From contig NZ_JAFBCY010000001.1 in NCBI RefSeq assembly GCF_016907975.1, forward strand, positions 434,001 to 498,000: a stretch of DNA of 64,000 nucleotides. Reading direction: 5' to 3'. The notes beneath the pieces are model-generated. The model did no database searches. It was not told the origin of the DNA and saw only the letters and a list, made by a program, of their open reading frames with translations. Positions within the stretch are counted from its first letter, which is position 1, and the number at the start of each line of letters is the position of its first letter. Shown here piece after piece: positions 47,879-55,870 of the stretch. Made by a program: the position numbers and the translations under genes. The DNA is from Methylopila capsulata (GTDB lineage Bacteria; Pseudomonadota; Alphaproteobacteria; Rhizobiales; Methylopilaceae).

Positions 47879-48700
47879 TCAGCGGCGCTGGGGCCACCAG
47901 GCGTGGAAATGATGCACCGGCCCGTGGCCGGCGCCGATCGTGAGTTCGTCGGCCGCGGCGATCGCCGCGCTGACATAGGCCTTCGCGCTCGCGACGGCCT
48001 CGATGAGGCTGCGGCCTTTCGCGATCTCCGCCGCGATGGCGGAGGACAGGGTGCAGCCGGTGCCATGGGTGTTGCGTGTGACATGGCGCTCCGCCACGAA
48101 GCGCGTCACGCCGCCGTCTTCGTCCACGAGGACATCGACGCTGTCGGCGCCGTCCGCGTGGCCGCCCTTCACGAGCACCGCCCGCGCGCCCAGCGCCTGC
48201 AGCGCCCGCCCCTGCTCGGCCATCTCAGTCTCGTCACGGGCCACCGCGCCGCCCAGCAAGGCGGCGGCCTCCGGCAGGTTCGGCGTCAGGAGACGAGCGC
48301 GGGGAATCAGCCGGCGCTTCAGCGTCTCGACCGCGTCCTGCTGCAGCAGCCGGGCGCCTGAGGCCGCGACCATGACGGGATCGGCGATCACCTCGACGAC
48401 GGCGCGCGCTTCGAGAGCGGCGGCGATCGCCTCGATCGTCGCGCTCTGCGACACCATCCCGATCTTCACGGCGCCGACCGCGAGGTCGTCGAACACCGCG
48501 TCGATCTGCGCGGTCACGAAGGCCGCCGGCGCATCGTGGATGGCCGTCACGCCCCGGGTGTTCTGCGCGGTGAGCGCCACGATCACCGACGCGCCGTAGA
48601 CGCCGAGCGCCGAGAAGGTCTTGAGGTCGGCTTGTACCCCTGCGCCGCCCGACGAATCGGAGCCAGCGATGGTGAGCGCGATGGGCGTGATCATGCCCAT
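47879..48700 (-). CDS. thiD: hydroxymethylpyrimidine/phosphomethylpyrimidine kinase
   Basis: A 273-residue ribokinase-fold kinase that phosphorylates HMP and then HMP-phosphate in thiamine synthesis and salvage. Motifs: [21 protein letters not shown] (about residues 7-27), [42 protein letters not shown] and the anion-hole sequence [18 protein letters not shown] 48694, six bases in, is equally likely as start. Its end HHFHAWW is typical of ThiD. It lies alone, next to a tRNA gene; no TPP riboswitch is seen in the 43 bases upstream. Confidence 0.95.
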   Translation of the reverse strand: MGMITPIALTIAGSDSSGGAGVQADLKTFSALGVYGASVIVALTAQNTRGVTAIHDAPAAFVTAQIDAVFDDLAVGAVKIGMVSQSATIEAIAAALEARAVVEVIADPVMVAASGARLLQQDAVETLKRRLIPRARLLTPNLPEAAALLGGAVARDETEMAEQGRALQALGARAVLVKGGHADGADSVDVLVDEDGGVTRFVAERHVTRNTHGTGCTLSSAIAAEIAKGRSLIEAVASAKAYVSAAIAAADELTIGAGHGPVHHFHAWWPQRR

Positions 48701-48743
48701 CTCTTAGCCGCGCTCGTTATGCCGTTAAAGCTCGAAGAGAAAG

Positions 48744-48818
48744 TGGTGCCCGAAACAGGGATCGAACCTGTGACCCCACCCGTGTGAAGGGTGTGCTCTC
48801 CCGCTGAGCTATTCGGGC
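48744..48818 (-). tRNA. tRNA-Val (anticodon CAC)
   Basis: The minus strand folds into a full cloverleaf of 72 nucleotides plus encoded CCA. Acceptor GCCCGAA/TTCGGGC, D arm GCTC/GAGC, anticodon stem CACCC/GGGTG with loop TTCACAC, and T arm ACAGG-TTCGATC-CCTGT. Anticodon CAC reads the GUG valine codon. Confidence 0.97.
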
Positions 48819-49035
48819 GCCGAAGCGGAACGGCCGTCGTTTACGCCGGATCGAATGAGATTTCAATCGCTGTCGCGCGCGAAGTCCGCGCGATCGGCGC
48901 GGAGCCATGTCGAAGCGTCGCTCGTCGCCGGTCTCTGGGAGCCGCCTTCCTGCGGCGGGACGCATGGCGCCAGCCCTCACGGGCGCCGCCCCGCTTGGGA
49001 TTGACCGGGGCGCGCCGTCGGTCGACCGTGGCGCC

Positions 49036-49791
49036 ATGAGCGATTTCCTGTTCGAACTCCGCGAGCGCCTCCCGGTTTCAGCCACAGCCTATCCGCTTCC
49101 GGAGCGCGCCGGCCTCATCATCGTGGACGTCGTCGCCGGGTTTTGCTCCGTGGGCGCGGGGCCGCTCGCGCCCGTCGCGCCGGACGCGCAGATCGGCGGC
49201 ATGGTCGCGGCGGTCGCCGAGACGGCGCGGCGCTTTCTCGACGCCGGACGTCCCGTTTTCGCGCTGCTCGACACCCACGAGCCCGGCCGGCCGGAGCCGC
49301 CCTACCCGCCCCACTGCGAGCGCGGCAGCGGCCAGGAACGGCTCGTCCCGGAGCTTGGCTTCCTCGAAAGCGCGCCGCGCGCGACGCTGCTGGAGAAGGA
49401 CGTCATCAACGGCTTCGTCGGCGCGATGGCGAAGGACGGCTCGAACGCGCTGGCGGACTGGATCCTCGCCAACGACCTCGAGGCGGTGGTCGTCGTCGGC
49501 ATCTGCACCGACATCTGCAACCTGGACCTCGTCGTGACGCTGCTGTCCGCCCGCAACCACCATCACGGCGACGCCCCGATGCTGGGCGCGCTTCGAGACG
49601 TCGTGGCCTACACGCCGGGCTCGGCGACCTACGATCTCCCCGCGGCCACGGCCCAGGCCCTCGGGCTGCCGCCGACGGCCACGCATCCCCAGGCGGAAAC
49701 CCAGCACATCGGGCTTTATGTGATGCAGGCGCGGGGCGCGATCATCGCCGACCAGTTGACGTACTGGCCAACGGCGCCGTCAACGACTTGA
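49036..49791 (+). CDS. cysteine hydrolase, isochorismatase/nicotinamidase-like
   Basis: A 251-residue alpha/beta hydrolase starting at ATG 49036. The frame is open to 48907, but the extra part is proline/arginine-rich and unlike the family. The catalytic triad can be placed: Asp in LIIVDVVAGFC, Lys in EKDVINGF and Cys at the end of VGICTDICNLD. A HxxxG-like insertion PPYPPHCERGSGQERLV and a long C-terminal part (HPQAETQHIGLYVMQARG) are compatible with nicotinamidase-like amidases. The substrate is unknown; there is no operon partner. Confidence 0.87.
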   Translation: MSDFLFELRERLPVSATAYPLPERAGLIIVDVVAGFCSVGAGPLAPVAPDAQIGGMVAAVAETARRFLDAGRPVFALLDTHEPGRPEPPYPPHCERGSGQERLVPELGFLESAPRATLLEKDVINGFVGAMAKDGSNALADWILANDLEAVVVVGICTDICNLDLVVTLLSARNHHHGDAPMLGALRDVVAYTPGSATYDLPAATAQALGLPPTATHPQAETQHIGLYVMQARGAIIADQLTYWPTAPSTT

Positions 49792-49977
49792 ATTCGCCTT
49801 GGCCGCATGTCATATGAGCGTTATCGGATGGTCCAGGCTTCGAACGCGGAAGCGTTTGTCATACGCCGGTCGCCCGACACTCTCATACATCGGACAGGCG
49901 CTGCTCCTCGCAGCTTCGTGCGCTGTCCGGCAGTTTCGGCCCGCTGACTCAAAAGCTTCAGCGGCCAAGGGAAAACA

Positions 49978-50136
49978 ATGAAAAAGACTACGAAAACTCT
50001 TCGCGCCAGCGAGCGCAGCCATCGCCGCGTCCATGCGGCTCCCACTCCTACGACCTCCACAGCGGCTTGGGCTCCCGAGCCCTGCGGCCTGTCGCGCGCC
50101 GAAATGCGCGTGATCGTCGCCGAAATGCTCGGCTGA
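49978..50136 (+). CDS. 52-residue basic peptide gene
   Basis: Too short for usual gene finders. ATG 49978 follows AAGGGAAAACA. The product is basic and threonine-rich at the N-terminus (KKTTKTLRASERSHRRVHAA), with a short conserved-looking end EPCGLSRAEMRVIVAEMLG. A strong terminator sits 48 bases downstream at 50184, as for a genuine small transcript. No signal peptide or membrane segment. I do not know its function; the C-terminal helix could mediate protein contact. Confidence 0.6.
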   Translation: MKKTTKTLRASERSHRRVHAAPTPTTSTAAWAPEPCGLSRAEMRVIVAEMLG

Positions 50137-50183
50137 ACGACGGACCCTGACGCCCGCGAGCCTTCGCCGGCGTCCACACTGAA

Positions 50184-50215
50184 AAGACGGCGCCCTTTCG
50201 GCGCCGTCTTTTTTT
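50184..50215 (+). terminator. Rho-independent terminator after the 52-residue gene
   Basis: AAGACGGCGCC, loop CTTTC, GGCGCCGTCTT followed by a run of T to 50215. This is a textbook terminator for the small gene upstream. Confidence 0.95.
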
Positions 50216-50444
50216 GTCGATCTGACGACCCGCGACGCACGTCCGCCGGATCGCCCTTCCCACGTCAGGTTAAGCGTCAGCTCGCTGACGCTTACGGGGC
50301 GTCCGGATGCAACCGACGTCTTCCCGCCGCATTGTCGCCCAATTTCGTTTTTAACCCTCAGTATATTCAGTATATAATTCTGATCCTCGCGCTTAAGTCG
50401 AATTATGTGCTGAACTTTCCACAGTCACAGCGATAGGAGACAAG
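50216..50444 (+). promoter_or_regulatory. AT-rich promoter region of the bacteriocin-like pair
   Basis: 229 bases between the terminator and the first double-glycine gene. Its 3' half is unusually AT-rich for this genome, with a direct repeat AGTATAttcAGTATA near 50360-50378. It ends in the ribosome site TAGGAGACAAG before ATG 50445. The low G+C suggests a regulated promoter or foreign origin. Confidence 0.5.
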
Positions 50445-50687
50445 ATGCGAGAGCTTAATGTCAACGAGCTGGACGCCGTGTCCGGCGGCGCCACGACGAT
50501 GGAATACGCAGCAGGAGGGATCGGCGGCGCGCTTGCAGGCTTCGGCGTCGGCGCCGGCGCCGGCGCGGAGATCGGCGCGATGGTCGGCGCGGTCGGAGGC
50601 CCGGTGGGTGCGGTGGCCGGCGGCCTCGTCGGCTTCGGGATCGGCGCGGTCGGCGGCTTCGTCGCGGCCCACTACCTGTCGGAGTGA
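50445..50687 (+). CDS. double-glycine-leader peptide, two-peptide bacteriocin-like (peptide A)
   Basis: An 80-residue precursor. The leader MRELNVNELDAVSGG fits the class II bacteriocin/peptidase-C39 leader pattern (L, EL, I/V and GG at -2/-1). Cleavage after GG would release a 65-residue core, ATTMEYAAGGIGG...AHYLSE. It consists almost only of Gly, Ala, Val, Ile and Phe, with many GxxxG motifs (GALAGFGVG, GAVGGPVG, GGLVGFGIG), and contains no cysteine. GxxxG cores that form paired membrane helices are the hallmark of class IIb two-peptide bacteriocins. AGGAGA precedes the ATG. It pairs with the next gene six bases downstream. No exporter or immunity gene is adjacent. Confidence 0.8.
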   Translation: MRELNVNELDAVSGGATTMEYAAGGIGGALAGFGVGAGAGAEIGAMVGAVGGPVGAVAGGLVGFGIGAVGGFVAAHYLSE

Positions 50688-50693
50688 TGATCC

Positions 50694-50933
50694 ATGCGTG
50701 AACTGGACATGACCGAACTCGACGCTGTCGCCGGCGGCCAGAGCGCCACCGGCCTTGGCGTCGCGATCGCCGCCGGCGGCTTCTCCGCCGGCATGGGCGC
50801 CGGCGAGATGGGCGCGATCATCGGCACGGCGCTCGGCGGACCCGCCGGCTTCGCGGCGGGCGCAGCGATCGGCGGCGCGGCCGGAGCGATCGTCGGCGGC
50901 GTGATCGGCGGCCTAGCCTACATGCAGCAATAG
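50694..50933 (+). CDS. double-glycine-leader peptide, two-peptide bacteriocin-like (peptide B)
   Basis: A 79-residue precursor that begins six bases after peptide A. The leader MRELDMTELDAVAGG is nearly identical to that of peptide A, while the 64-residue core (QSATGLGVAIAAGG...GLAYMQQ) is different in sequence but again Gly/Ala-rich with GxxxG motifs (GGFSAGMGAGEMG, GGPAGFAAG, GGAAGAIVGG). Conserved leader with divergent core is what is expected of co-secreted peptides processed by one C39 peptidase-transporter. The gene is followed by the convergent lysR. No terminator is seen. A role in membrane permeabilisation of competitors is inferred from family likeness. Confidence 0.8.
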   Translation: MRELDMTELDAVAGGQSATGLGVAIAAGGFSAGMGAGEMGAIIGTALGGPAGFAAGAAIGGAAGAIVGGVIGGLAYMQQ

Positions 50934-50983
50934 ACCTTCAGGAGGCCGTGGCGCGCGACGCCGCTCCGCGGCCTCCCGAAACG

Positions 50984-51949
50984 TCAGGCAAGCGCCAGGC
51001 TCTCTGACGTGAGCCATGGGACCATGACGCTGATCTGCGGCAGCGCATGGGAGCGCGCCACCGCTCGGGCGACGTCGGCGATCCGCGGCGCCAGAGTCTC
51101 CAGATCGCCGCGCCGCATCGTCAGCAGCAGGTCGCGCGAGAAGCCGGGGCCCGGCAGCGGCAGGGCGACGACCGCCGCGGCGTGCGCCAGCCCTTGCAGC
51201 AGGCAGAGCGGCGTGGTGATGGCGACGCCCATGCCGGTCGCGACCATGGCGACCAGCGCGTCGGACGTGTCGAACTCGAAGGCGCGCGGCGGCCTCAGTC
51301 CCATGCGCTCGAGGTGGCGCTCCACCTGCCGCCCGGCGTGGGAGCGGGCGCTGTGCCGCACCAGCCGGCGGCTCTCCAGCACCTCACGCAGGGTCAGCGT
51401 GCGAAGCTCGTCCGCAGCGCCTCGGGGGGCGATGAGCACATAAGGCTCCCGGAACAGCAGAATCCGCTCCATGTCCGCGAGCCCCTCCATCGGGTCGCAG
51501 GTCAGCGCGGCGTCGATCTCCCGCCGCATCAGCGCCTCCGCGTGCGAATGCGCGAGGCCCGACCACGCGGTGACGCTGAGCGCCAGGGCACCGTCCGCGA
51601 GCTCCTTCACAATGCGCGCGCCGATGGTGCCGGCGAGCGAATCCACCAGCCCGATCCGAAGATCGATCCGACCGGGCAATTCGGCCGCGGCGCGGGCGTC
51701 CGCCAGCAGCGACGCGGCGTCTCGCGCAAGATCGTGGGCGCGGCTCGCAACCATGCGGCCCACGGCAGTCGGCGTGAGCGGCCGCCGGCCGCGGTCGAAC
51801 AGCGGCGCCCCTATCAGCGCCTCGGCGCGCCTCAGCGCCTGCGAGGCGGCGGACTGGGTGACGCCCGCCCGTTCGGCGGCGGAGGTGACGCTCCCGGTTT
51901 CGGCGATCGCCGCGACGAGCTGCAGGGTTTTCAAGTCCAGATCCAGCAT
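50984..51949 (-). CDS. LysR-family transcriptional regulator
   Basis: A 321-residue regulator with an N-terminal winged helix-turn-helix (about residues 5-63; LKTLQLVAAIAETGSVTSAAERAGVTQSAASQALRRAE) and a C-terminal periplasmic-binding-like effector domain (about 90-300). Its start codon faces the amine oxidase gene 95 bases away. The intervening AT-rich sequence with ATAATCGTTTACGATT is the likely operator/promoter. Typical LysR logic suggests that it activates that gene and the importer that follows, with the substrate as inducer. Confidence 0.92.
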   Translation of the reverse strand: MLDLDLKTLQLVAAIAETGSVTSAAERAGVTQSAASQALRRAEALIGAPLFDRGRRPLTPTAVGRMVASRAHDLARDAASLLADARAAAELPGRIDLRIGLVDSLAGTIGARIVKELADGALALSVTAWSGLAHSHAEALMRREIDAALTCDPMEGLADMERILLFREPYVLIAPRGAADELRTLTLREVLESRRLVRHSARSHAGRQVERHLERMGLRPPRAFEFDTSDALVAMVATGMGVAITTPLCLLQGLAHAAAVVALPLPGPGFSRDLLLTMRRGDLETLAPRIADVARAVARSHALPQISVMVPWLTSESLALA

Positions 51950-52044
51950 GCCGTATCATAAGCTGCATGCATGCTGTTCGGTAGTTTGACTTCATATAAT
52001 CGTTTACGATTGCCGATAGGCCACCATCATGGTCGTCTGAGGGC

Positions 52045-53250
52045 ATGACCGATATTTATGCATCTCCCCCTCCCGGAACGCCCGAACGCGTGCAGGTGGC
52101 CGTCGTCGGCCTCGGCGCGATGGGCGCGGCGGCGCTTTACCAGCTCGCGAAACTCGGGACCGACGTGATCGGCATCGACCGCTTCGCGCCGCCCCATACG
52201 CTGGGTTCGAGCCATGGCGAGACCCGCATCACCCGGCAGGCTGTCGGCGAAGGCGCGGCCTACGCGCCGCTCGTGCTGGCCTCCCATCGCATCTGGCGCG
52301 AGCTGGAAACGGAAACCGGCGAGAGCCTGCTCGAGGCCTGCGGCGTGCTGGTGATCGCTCCCGGCTCCGGGGGCTCCTCGCACCACGGCAAACCGGACTT
52401 CGTCGCGCGTTCGATCGCGACGGCGGAAGAGTTCGGCATCCCGCACGAGGTGTTGGACGGGGCAGCGGCGCGGCGGCGGTTTCCGCAGTTCGAGGGCCTC
52501 GCGGGCGACGAGAAGGTCTATTACGAGCCCGGCGGCGGCTATGTGCGCCCGGAGCGCTGCATCGCCGCGCAGCTGGCGCGCGCCGTCGCGCTTGGGGCGC
52601 GGACCCGTCTCGACACGGAGGTCACCTCGATCCGGCAGGAGGGCGACGTGGTCCGCATCACCACGGCCGGCGGCGACGTGCTTGCCGACCAGGTGGTGGT
52701 TTCGGCCGGGGCCTGGACCGCTCCGCTGCTCGGCGCGCCGTTCGATCGTCTGCTGACCGTCAACCGTCAGGCGCTGCACTGGTTCCGCCTCATTCGGCCG
52801 ACCGATTACGGACCCGGCGCGCCGGTGTTCATCTGGATGCACGGGTCGGGAGACGAGGAATACCTCTACGGCTTCCCGCCCCTGCCCGGCGACGATCGCC
52901 TGAAGGTCGCGACCGAACAGTACGGCGTCGCCACGACGGCGGAGGCGATCGACCGCACGGTCGCCGCGTCGGAGTCGGCGGCGATGCATCGGACCCATGT
53001 CGCCGGCCGTCTTGCCGGCGTGACAACCGAGGTCGCGAACGCCGCGGCGTGCCTCTACACGGTCACGCCTGACAACGGTTTCATCATCGACCGCCATCCG
53101 CGGCAAGATCGCGTCATGGTGGTCTCCGCCTGCTCCGGGCACGGCTTCAAGCATTCCGCCGGGATCGGCCAGGCCGTGGCCGAATCTGTGGTCGGAGCGC
53201 CCAGCGGCTTCGACCTCACGCCGTTTTCGCTTGCCCGCTTCGGCGCCTAA
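52045..53250 (+). CDS. N-methyl amino acid oxidase, MSOX/MTOX (SolA) family
   Basis: A 401-residue flavoprotein that demethylates a secondary N-methyl amino acid (sarcosine, N-methyltryptophan or similar), yielding formaldehyde, H2O2 and the amino acid. FAD fold VAVVGLGAMGAAALYQLAKLG lies at residues 17-37, with SSHGETRITRQA following. C336 in ACLYTVTPDNGFIIDRHP is the expected site of covalent flavin attachment, and SACSGHGFKHSAGIGQ closes the family signature. Formaldehyde production would link it to fae in this methylotroph. It heads an operon with a polar amino acid importer under the divergent LysR gene. Confidence 0.9.
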   Translation: MTDIYASPPPGTPERVQVAVVGLGAMGAAALYQLAKLGTDVIGIDRFAPPHTLGSSHGETRITRQAVGEGAAYAPLVLASHRIWRELETETGESLLEACGVLVIAPGSGGSSHHGKPDFVARSIATAEEFGIPHEVLDGAAARRRFPQFEGLAGDEKVYYEPGGGYVRPERCIAAQLARAVALGARTRLDTEVTSIRQEGDVVRITTAGGDVLADQVVVSAGAWTAPLLGAPFDRLLTVNRQALHWFRLIRPTDYGPGAPVFIWMHGSGDEEYLYGFPPLPGDDRLKVATEQYGVATTAEAIDRTVAASESAAMHRTHVAGRLAGVTTEVANAAACLYTVTPDNGFIIDRHPRQDRVMVVSACSGHGFKHSAGIGQAVAESVVGAPSGFDLTPFSLARFGA

Positions 53251-53356
53251 CCGCAGCATGGCATGCCAATTGCTCATCCCCCGCACGATCGTTCCTTCGC
53301 AACGACCGTATTCCCCGGGGCCCCTCGCCCAAGCTTCCGCACAAAGGCCCGCTTCC

Positions 53357-54166
53357 ATGCGCAAGACCCTCGCTCTCATCATCGCCGCGGCGATCGCGCC
53401 GTTCGCCGCGCAGGCCGCTGACGGCGTCGACGCCATCAAGCAGCGCGGCACGCTCATCGTCGGCGTGAAGGCGGACTACAAGCCCTTCGGTTTCCGCGAT
53501 CCGAGCGGCGCAGTCATCGGCATCGAGCCGGATCTGGCGGCGGACGTCGCGAAGCGCCTCGGCGTCAAGCTGGAGCTGGTGCCGGTGGTCTCGTCGAACC
53601 GGATCGAGTTCCTGCAGCAGGGCAAGGTCGACATGCTGATCGCGACCATGTCCGACAAGCCGGAGCGTCGGAAGGTCGTGCAGGCGATCGACCCGCAGTA
53701 CTACTCGGACTTCGTCAACGTGCTGCTGCCGAAGAAAGCCGGCGTGAAGGACTGGAACGAGCTCAAGGGCAAGCCGCTCTGCGCCACCTCGGGCGCCTGG
53801 TACAACAAGGACATCGCGCGCACCTACGGCCCCGAGATCGTCGCGTTCGACGGCTCGGAGAAGCCCCTGTTCGCGCTGAAGCAGGGCAACTGCGTCGGCT
53901 ACGTCTACGACCAGACCTTCATCCAGGGCCGCCTGCTGGACGCCGAGTGGAGCACGGACTTCGAGATGCCGCTGAAGGGCGTGCTCGACGCGCCGTGGAT
54001 CATGGCGGTGGCGCTCGGCAACGACAGCCTCAAGACCCTTCTTGAAGAGACCACCAAGGACTGGATGAAGACCGGCTTCATCGTCGCCGAGGAGAAGAAG
54101 TACGGCATCGAGCCGACCGAATACTCCAAGGCGATGCACGAGAAGATGAAGAGCGCGACCAACTGA
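53357..54166 (+). CDS. polar amino acid ABC transporter substrate-binding protein
   Basis: A 269-residue periplasmic protein, family SBP_bac_3; ATG 53357 begins a signal peptide (RKTLALIIAAAIAPFAAQAAD, cleavage near residue 22). The mature start VDAIKQRGTLIVGVKADYKPFGFRD and the motifs GIEPDLAADVAKRLGVKLELVPV and GKVDMLIATMSDKPERRKVV are characteristic. A large stem-loop between this gene and the first permease probably keeps binding-protein levels above permease levels. Likely ligand: an amino acid or N-methyl amino acid used by the adjacent oxidase. Confidence 0.92.
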   Translation: MRKTLALIIAAAIAPFAAQAADGVDAIKQRGTLIVGVKADYKPFGFRDPSGAVIGIEPDLAADVAKRLGVKLELVPVVSSNRIEFLQQGKVDMLIATMSDKPERRKVVQAIDPQYYSDFVNVLLPKKAGVKDWNELKGKPLCATSGAWYNKDIARTYGPEIVAFDGSEKPLFALKQGNCVGYVYDQTFIQGRLLDAEWSTDFEMPLKGVLDAPWIMAVALGNDSLKTLLEETTKDWMKTGFIVAEEKKYGIEPTEYSKAMHEKMKSATN

Positions 54167-54172
54167 TCGGCT

Positions 54173-54206
54173 GCGCGGCCGGGTTCTCGCGAGAGCCCGG
54201 CCGCGC
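54173..54206 (+). promoter_or_regulatory. intra-operon stem-loop after the binding-protein gene
   Basis: GCGCGGCCGGGTTCTC (54173-54188) pairs with GAGAGCCCGGCCGCGC (54191-54206) with one wobble and a two-base loop. There is no T-run, so it likely protects the 3' end of the binding-protein message or attenuates the permease genes downstream. Confidence 0.7.
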
Positions 54207-54264
54207 TCCGTTCCTGATGTAACGAACGCGGCGCGCCACGGCGAGCCCGCAACCGGATCGCGCA

Positions 54265-55011
54265 ATGGACGTCATACCGGCCTGGTTCCAGAACCTCTAC
54301 GAGACGACGGGCCTCAACTTCACGGTTTTCTACGACGCCTACGACTGGAACCGCTACGTCAATGGGCTGAAGACCACGCTGGTGCTGGCCGTGGTCACCA
54401 TCCTCGTCAGCCTCGTGATCGGCGCGGTCGGCGCCTTGCTGCAGAGCGCTCCGTCGCGCGTCGTCCGGGGGGCGGTCAACGCCTTCGTGGTCGTCTTCCG
54501 CAACACGCCGCCGCTGGTCCAGATTTTCTTCTTCTACTTCGGCGTGGGCGCCGTGCTGCCCGCCGGACAGGACCAGTTCGGCCTGCGCCAGCCGATCATC
54601 GACAACCTGCAATGGGCGATCATCGCCCTGTCGCTGTTCGCGGGCGCCTTCAACGTCGAGATCTTCCGGTCCGGCATCGAGGCGGTGCCGAAGACGACGG
54701 TGGAGGCGGCGGAAGCCCTCGGCTACACGCGGATCCGGGCCTACCTCTTCGTCATCCTGCCGCTCGCGCTGCGGGTGTGCCTGCCGGCGCTCAACAACAA
54801 CCTCGTCAATCTGCTGAAGACCACGACCCTCGCCTACGCGATCGCTGTGCCCGAGACGCTCTATGCGGTGAAGCAGATCTGGTCGGAATCGCAGAACGTG
54901 CTGGAGATGATGCTGGTGCTGTTCGTCACCTACGGCGTGCTGGTCGGCCTGCTCGTCTGGATCATGCATCGCTGGGAGAAGGCGCTGCGCATCCCGGGAT
55001 ACGGCCGATGA
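54265..55011 (+). CDS. polar amino acid ABC transporter permease (first)
   Basis: A 248-residue HisM-family permease with about five hydrophobic segments (GLKTTLVLAVVTILVSLVIGAVGALL and others). The EAA loop EAAEALGYTRIRAYLFVILPLALRVCLP contacts the ATPase. VVFRNTPPLVQIFFFYFGVG is the classical family signature. It overlaps the next permease gene by four bases. Works as a heterodimer with the product of 55008-55856. Confidence 0.93.
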   Translation: MDVIPAWFQNLYETTGLNFTVFYDAYDWNRYVNGLKTTLVLAVVTILVSLVIGAVGALLQSAPSRVVRGAVNAFVVVFRNTPPLVQIFFFYFGVGAVLPAGQDQFGLRQPIIDNLQWAIIALSLFAGAFNVEIFRSGIEAVPKTTVEAAEALGYTRIRAYLFVILPLALRVCLPALNNNLVNLLKTTTLAYAIAVPETLYAVKQIWSESQNVLEMMLVLFVTYGVLVGLLVWIMHRWEKALRIPGYGR

Positions 55012-55856
55012 GCGCCGAGCCGAAGACGGGCGCGCCCCTGGCCGTGCTGCTGCCGTTCAAGGTCGAGACCACCCGCCTGTCGGCGCCGCGGCTGGCGCCT
55101 GTCCACGCCGCGCTGTTCGGCGTGGGGCTCGCGCTTCTGGCGGGGACGGCCTGGGCGCAGTCGGGGGCCGCGCAGCTCTCCCCGCTCGAGGTCATCGTGA
55201 AGTGGGCGCCGCTGCTGCTCAGCGGCTTCGTGTTCAACATCCTGATCTCGATGGTCGCCATGGCGCTCGGCACCGCGGCGGGGCTTGGGCTCGGCCTCGC
55301 CATGCTGGCGCAGAACCCGCTTCTCGCCCGCGTCGCCTGGGCGCTGACCCAGTTCTTCCGCAACGCGCCGTGGCTGGTGCTACTGTTCTTCGTGATGTTC
55401 CTCGTGCCGTTCCAGGTCACGATCTTCGGCGTGCGCATCCCCCTGCCCGACTGGGCCAAGGCGACGGTGGGCTTCTCGCTTCCCGTCATGGCGAACGTCG
55501 CGGAGATCGTCCGCGGAGCCGTCCGCTCCGTGCCCTCGACGCAGTGGGAGGCGGCGGAATCGCTCGCCTTCACGCCGCGGCAGATCATGTGGCGGATCAT
55601 CCTGCCGCAATGCGTGAAGCGCATGCTGCCGCCGTGGATGAACCTCTACGCGCTGGTGGCCATGGCCACGGTGCAGGCCTCGATCGTCGGCGTGTCCGAG
55701 ATGCTGACGCTGACCGCGCAAGTTCACACCGCAGAGGGCGGCCGGCCCGAGCTGTTCGCGCCGCTCTACGGCTTCGCCCTGCTCTGTTTCTTCCTCTACT
55801 GCTACCCGATCGACCGGTTCACCGCCCGGCTCGAGCGTCGGTTCCAGATCCGCTGA
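55008..55856 (+). CDS. polar amino acid ABC transporter permease (second)
   Basis: A 282-residue permease starting at ATG 55008 inside the stop of the first permease gene. The HisM-type signature FFRNAPWLVLLFFVMFLVPF and EAA loop EAAESLAFTPRQIMWRIILPQCVKRMLPP are present. The first 55 residues are unusual: a polar start, an extra hydrophobic segment (HAALFGVGLALLAGTAWAQ) and a signal-peptide-like end. This makes it longer than the first permease. Otherwise an ordinary partner for the importer. Confidence 0.92.
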   Translation: MSAEPKTGAPLAVLLPFKVETTRLSAPRLAPVHAALFGVGLALLAGTAWAQSGAAQLSPLEVIVKWAPLLLSGFVFNILISMVAMALGTAAGLGLGLAMLAQNPLLARVAWALTQFFRNAPWLVLLFFVMFLVPFQVTIFGVRIPLPDWAKATVGFSLPVMANVAEIVRGAVRSVPSTQWEAAESLAFTPRQIMWRIILPQCVKRMLPPWMNLYALVAMATVQASIVGVSEMLTLTAQVHTAEGGRPELFAPLYGFALLCFFLYCYPIDRFTARLERRFQIR

Positions 55857-55870
55857 AAGCCTCAGTCCCC

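Noticed and set aside
48907-49035. Upstream extension of the cysteine hydrolase
   Set aside because: The extra 43 residues are Pro/Arg/Gly-rich with no signal-peptide character, and the family begins near the ATG at 49036.
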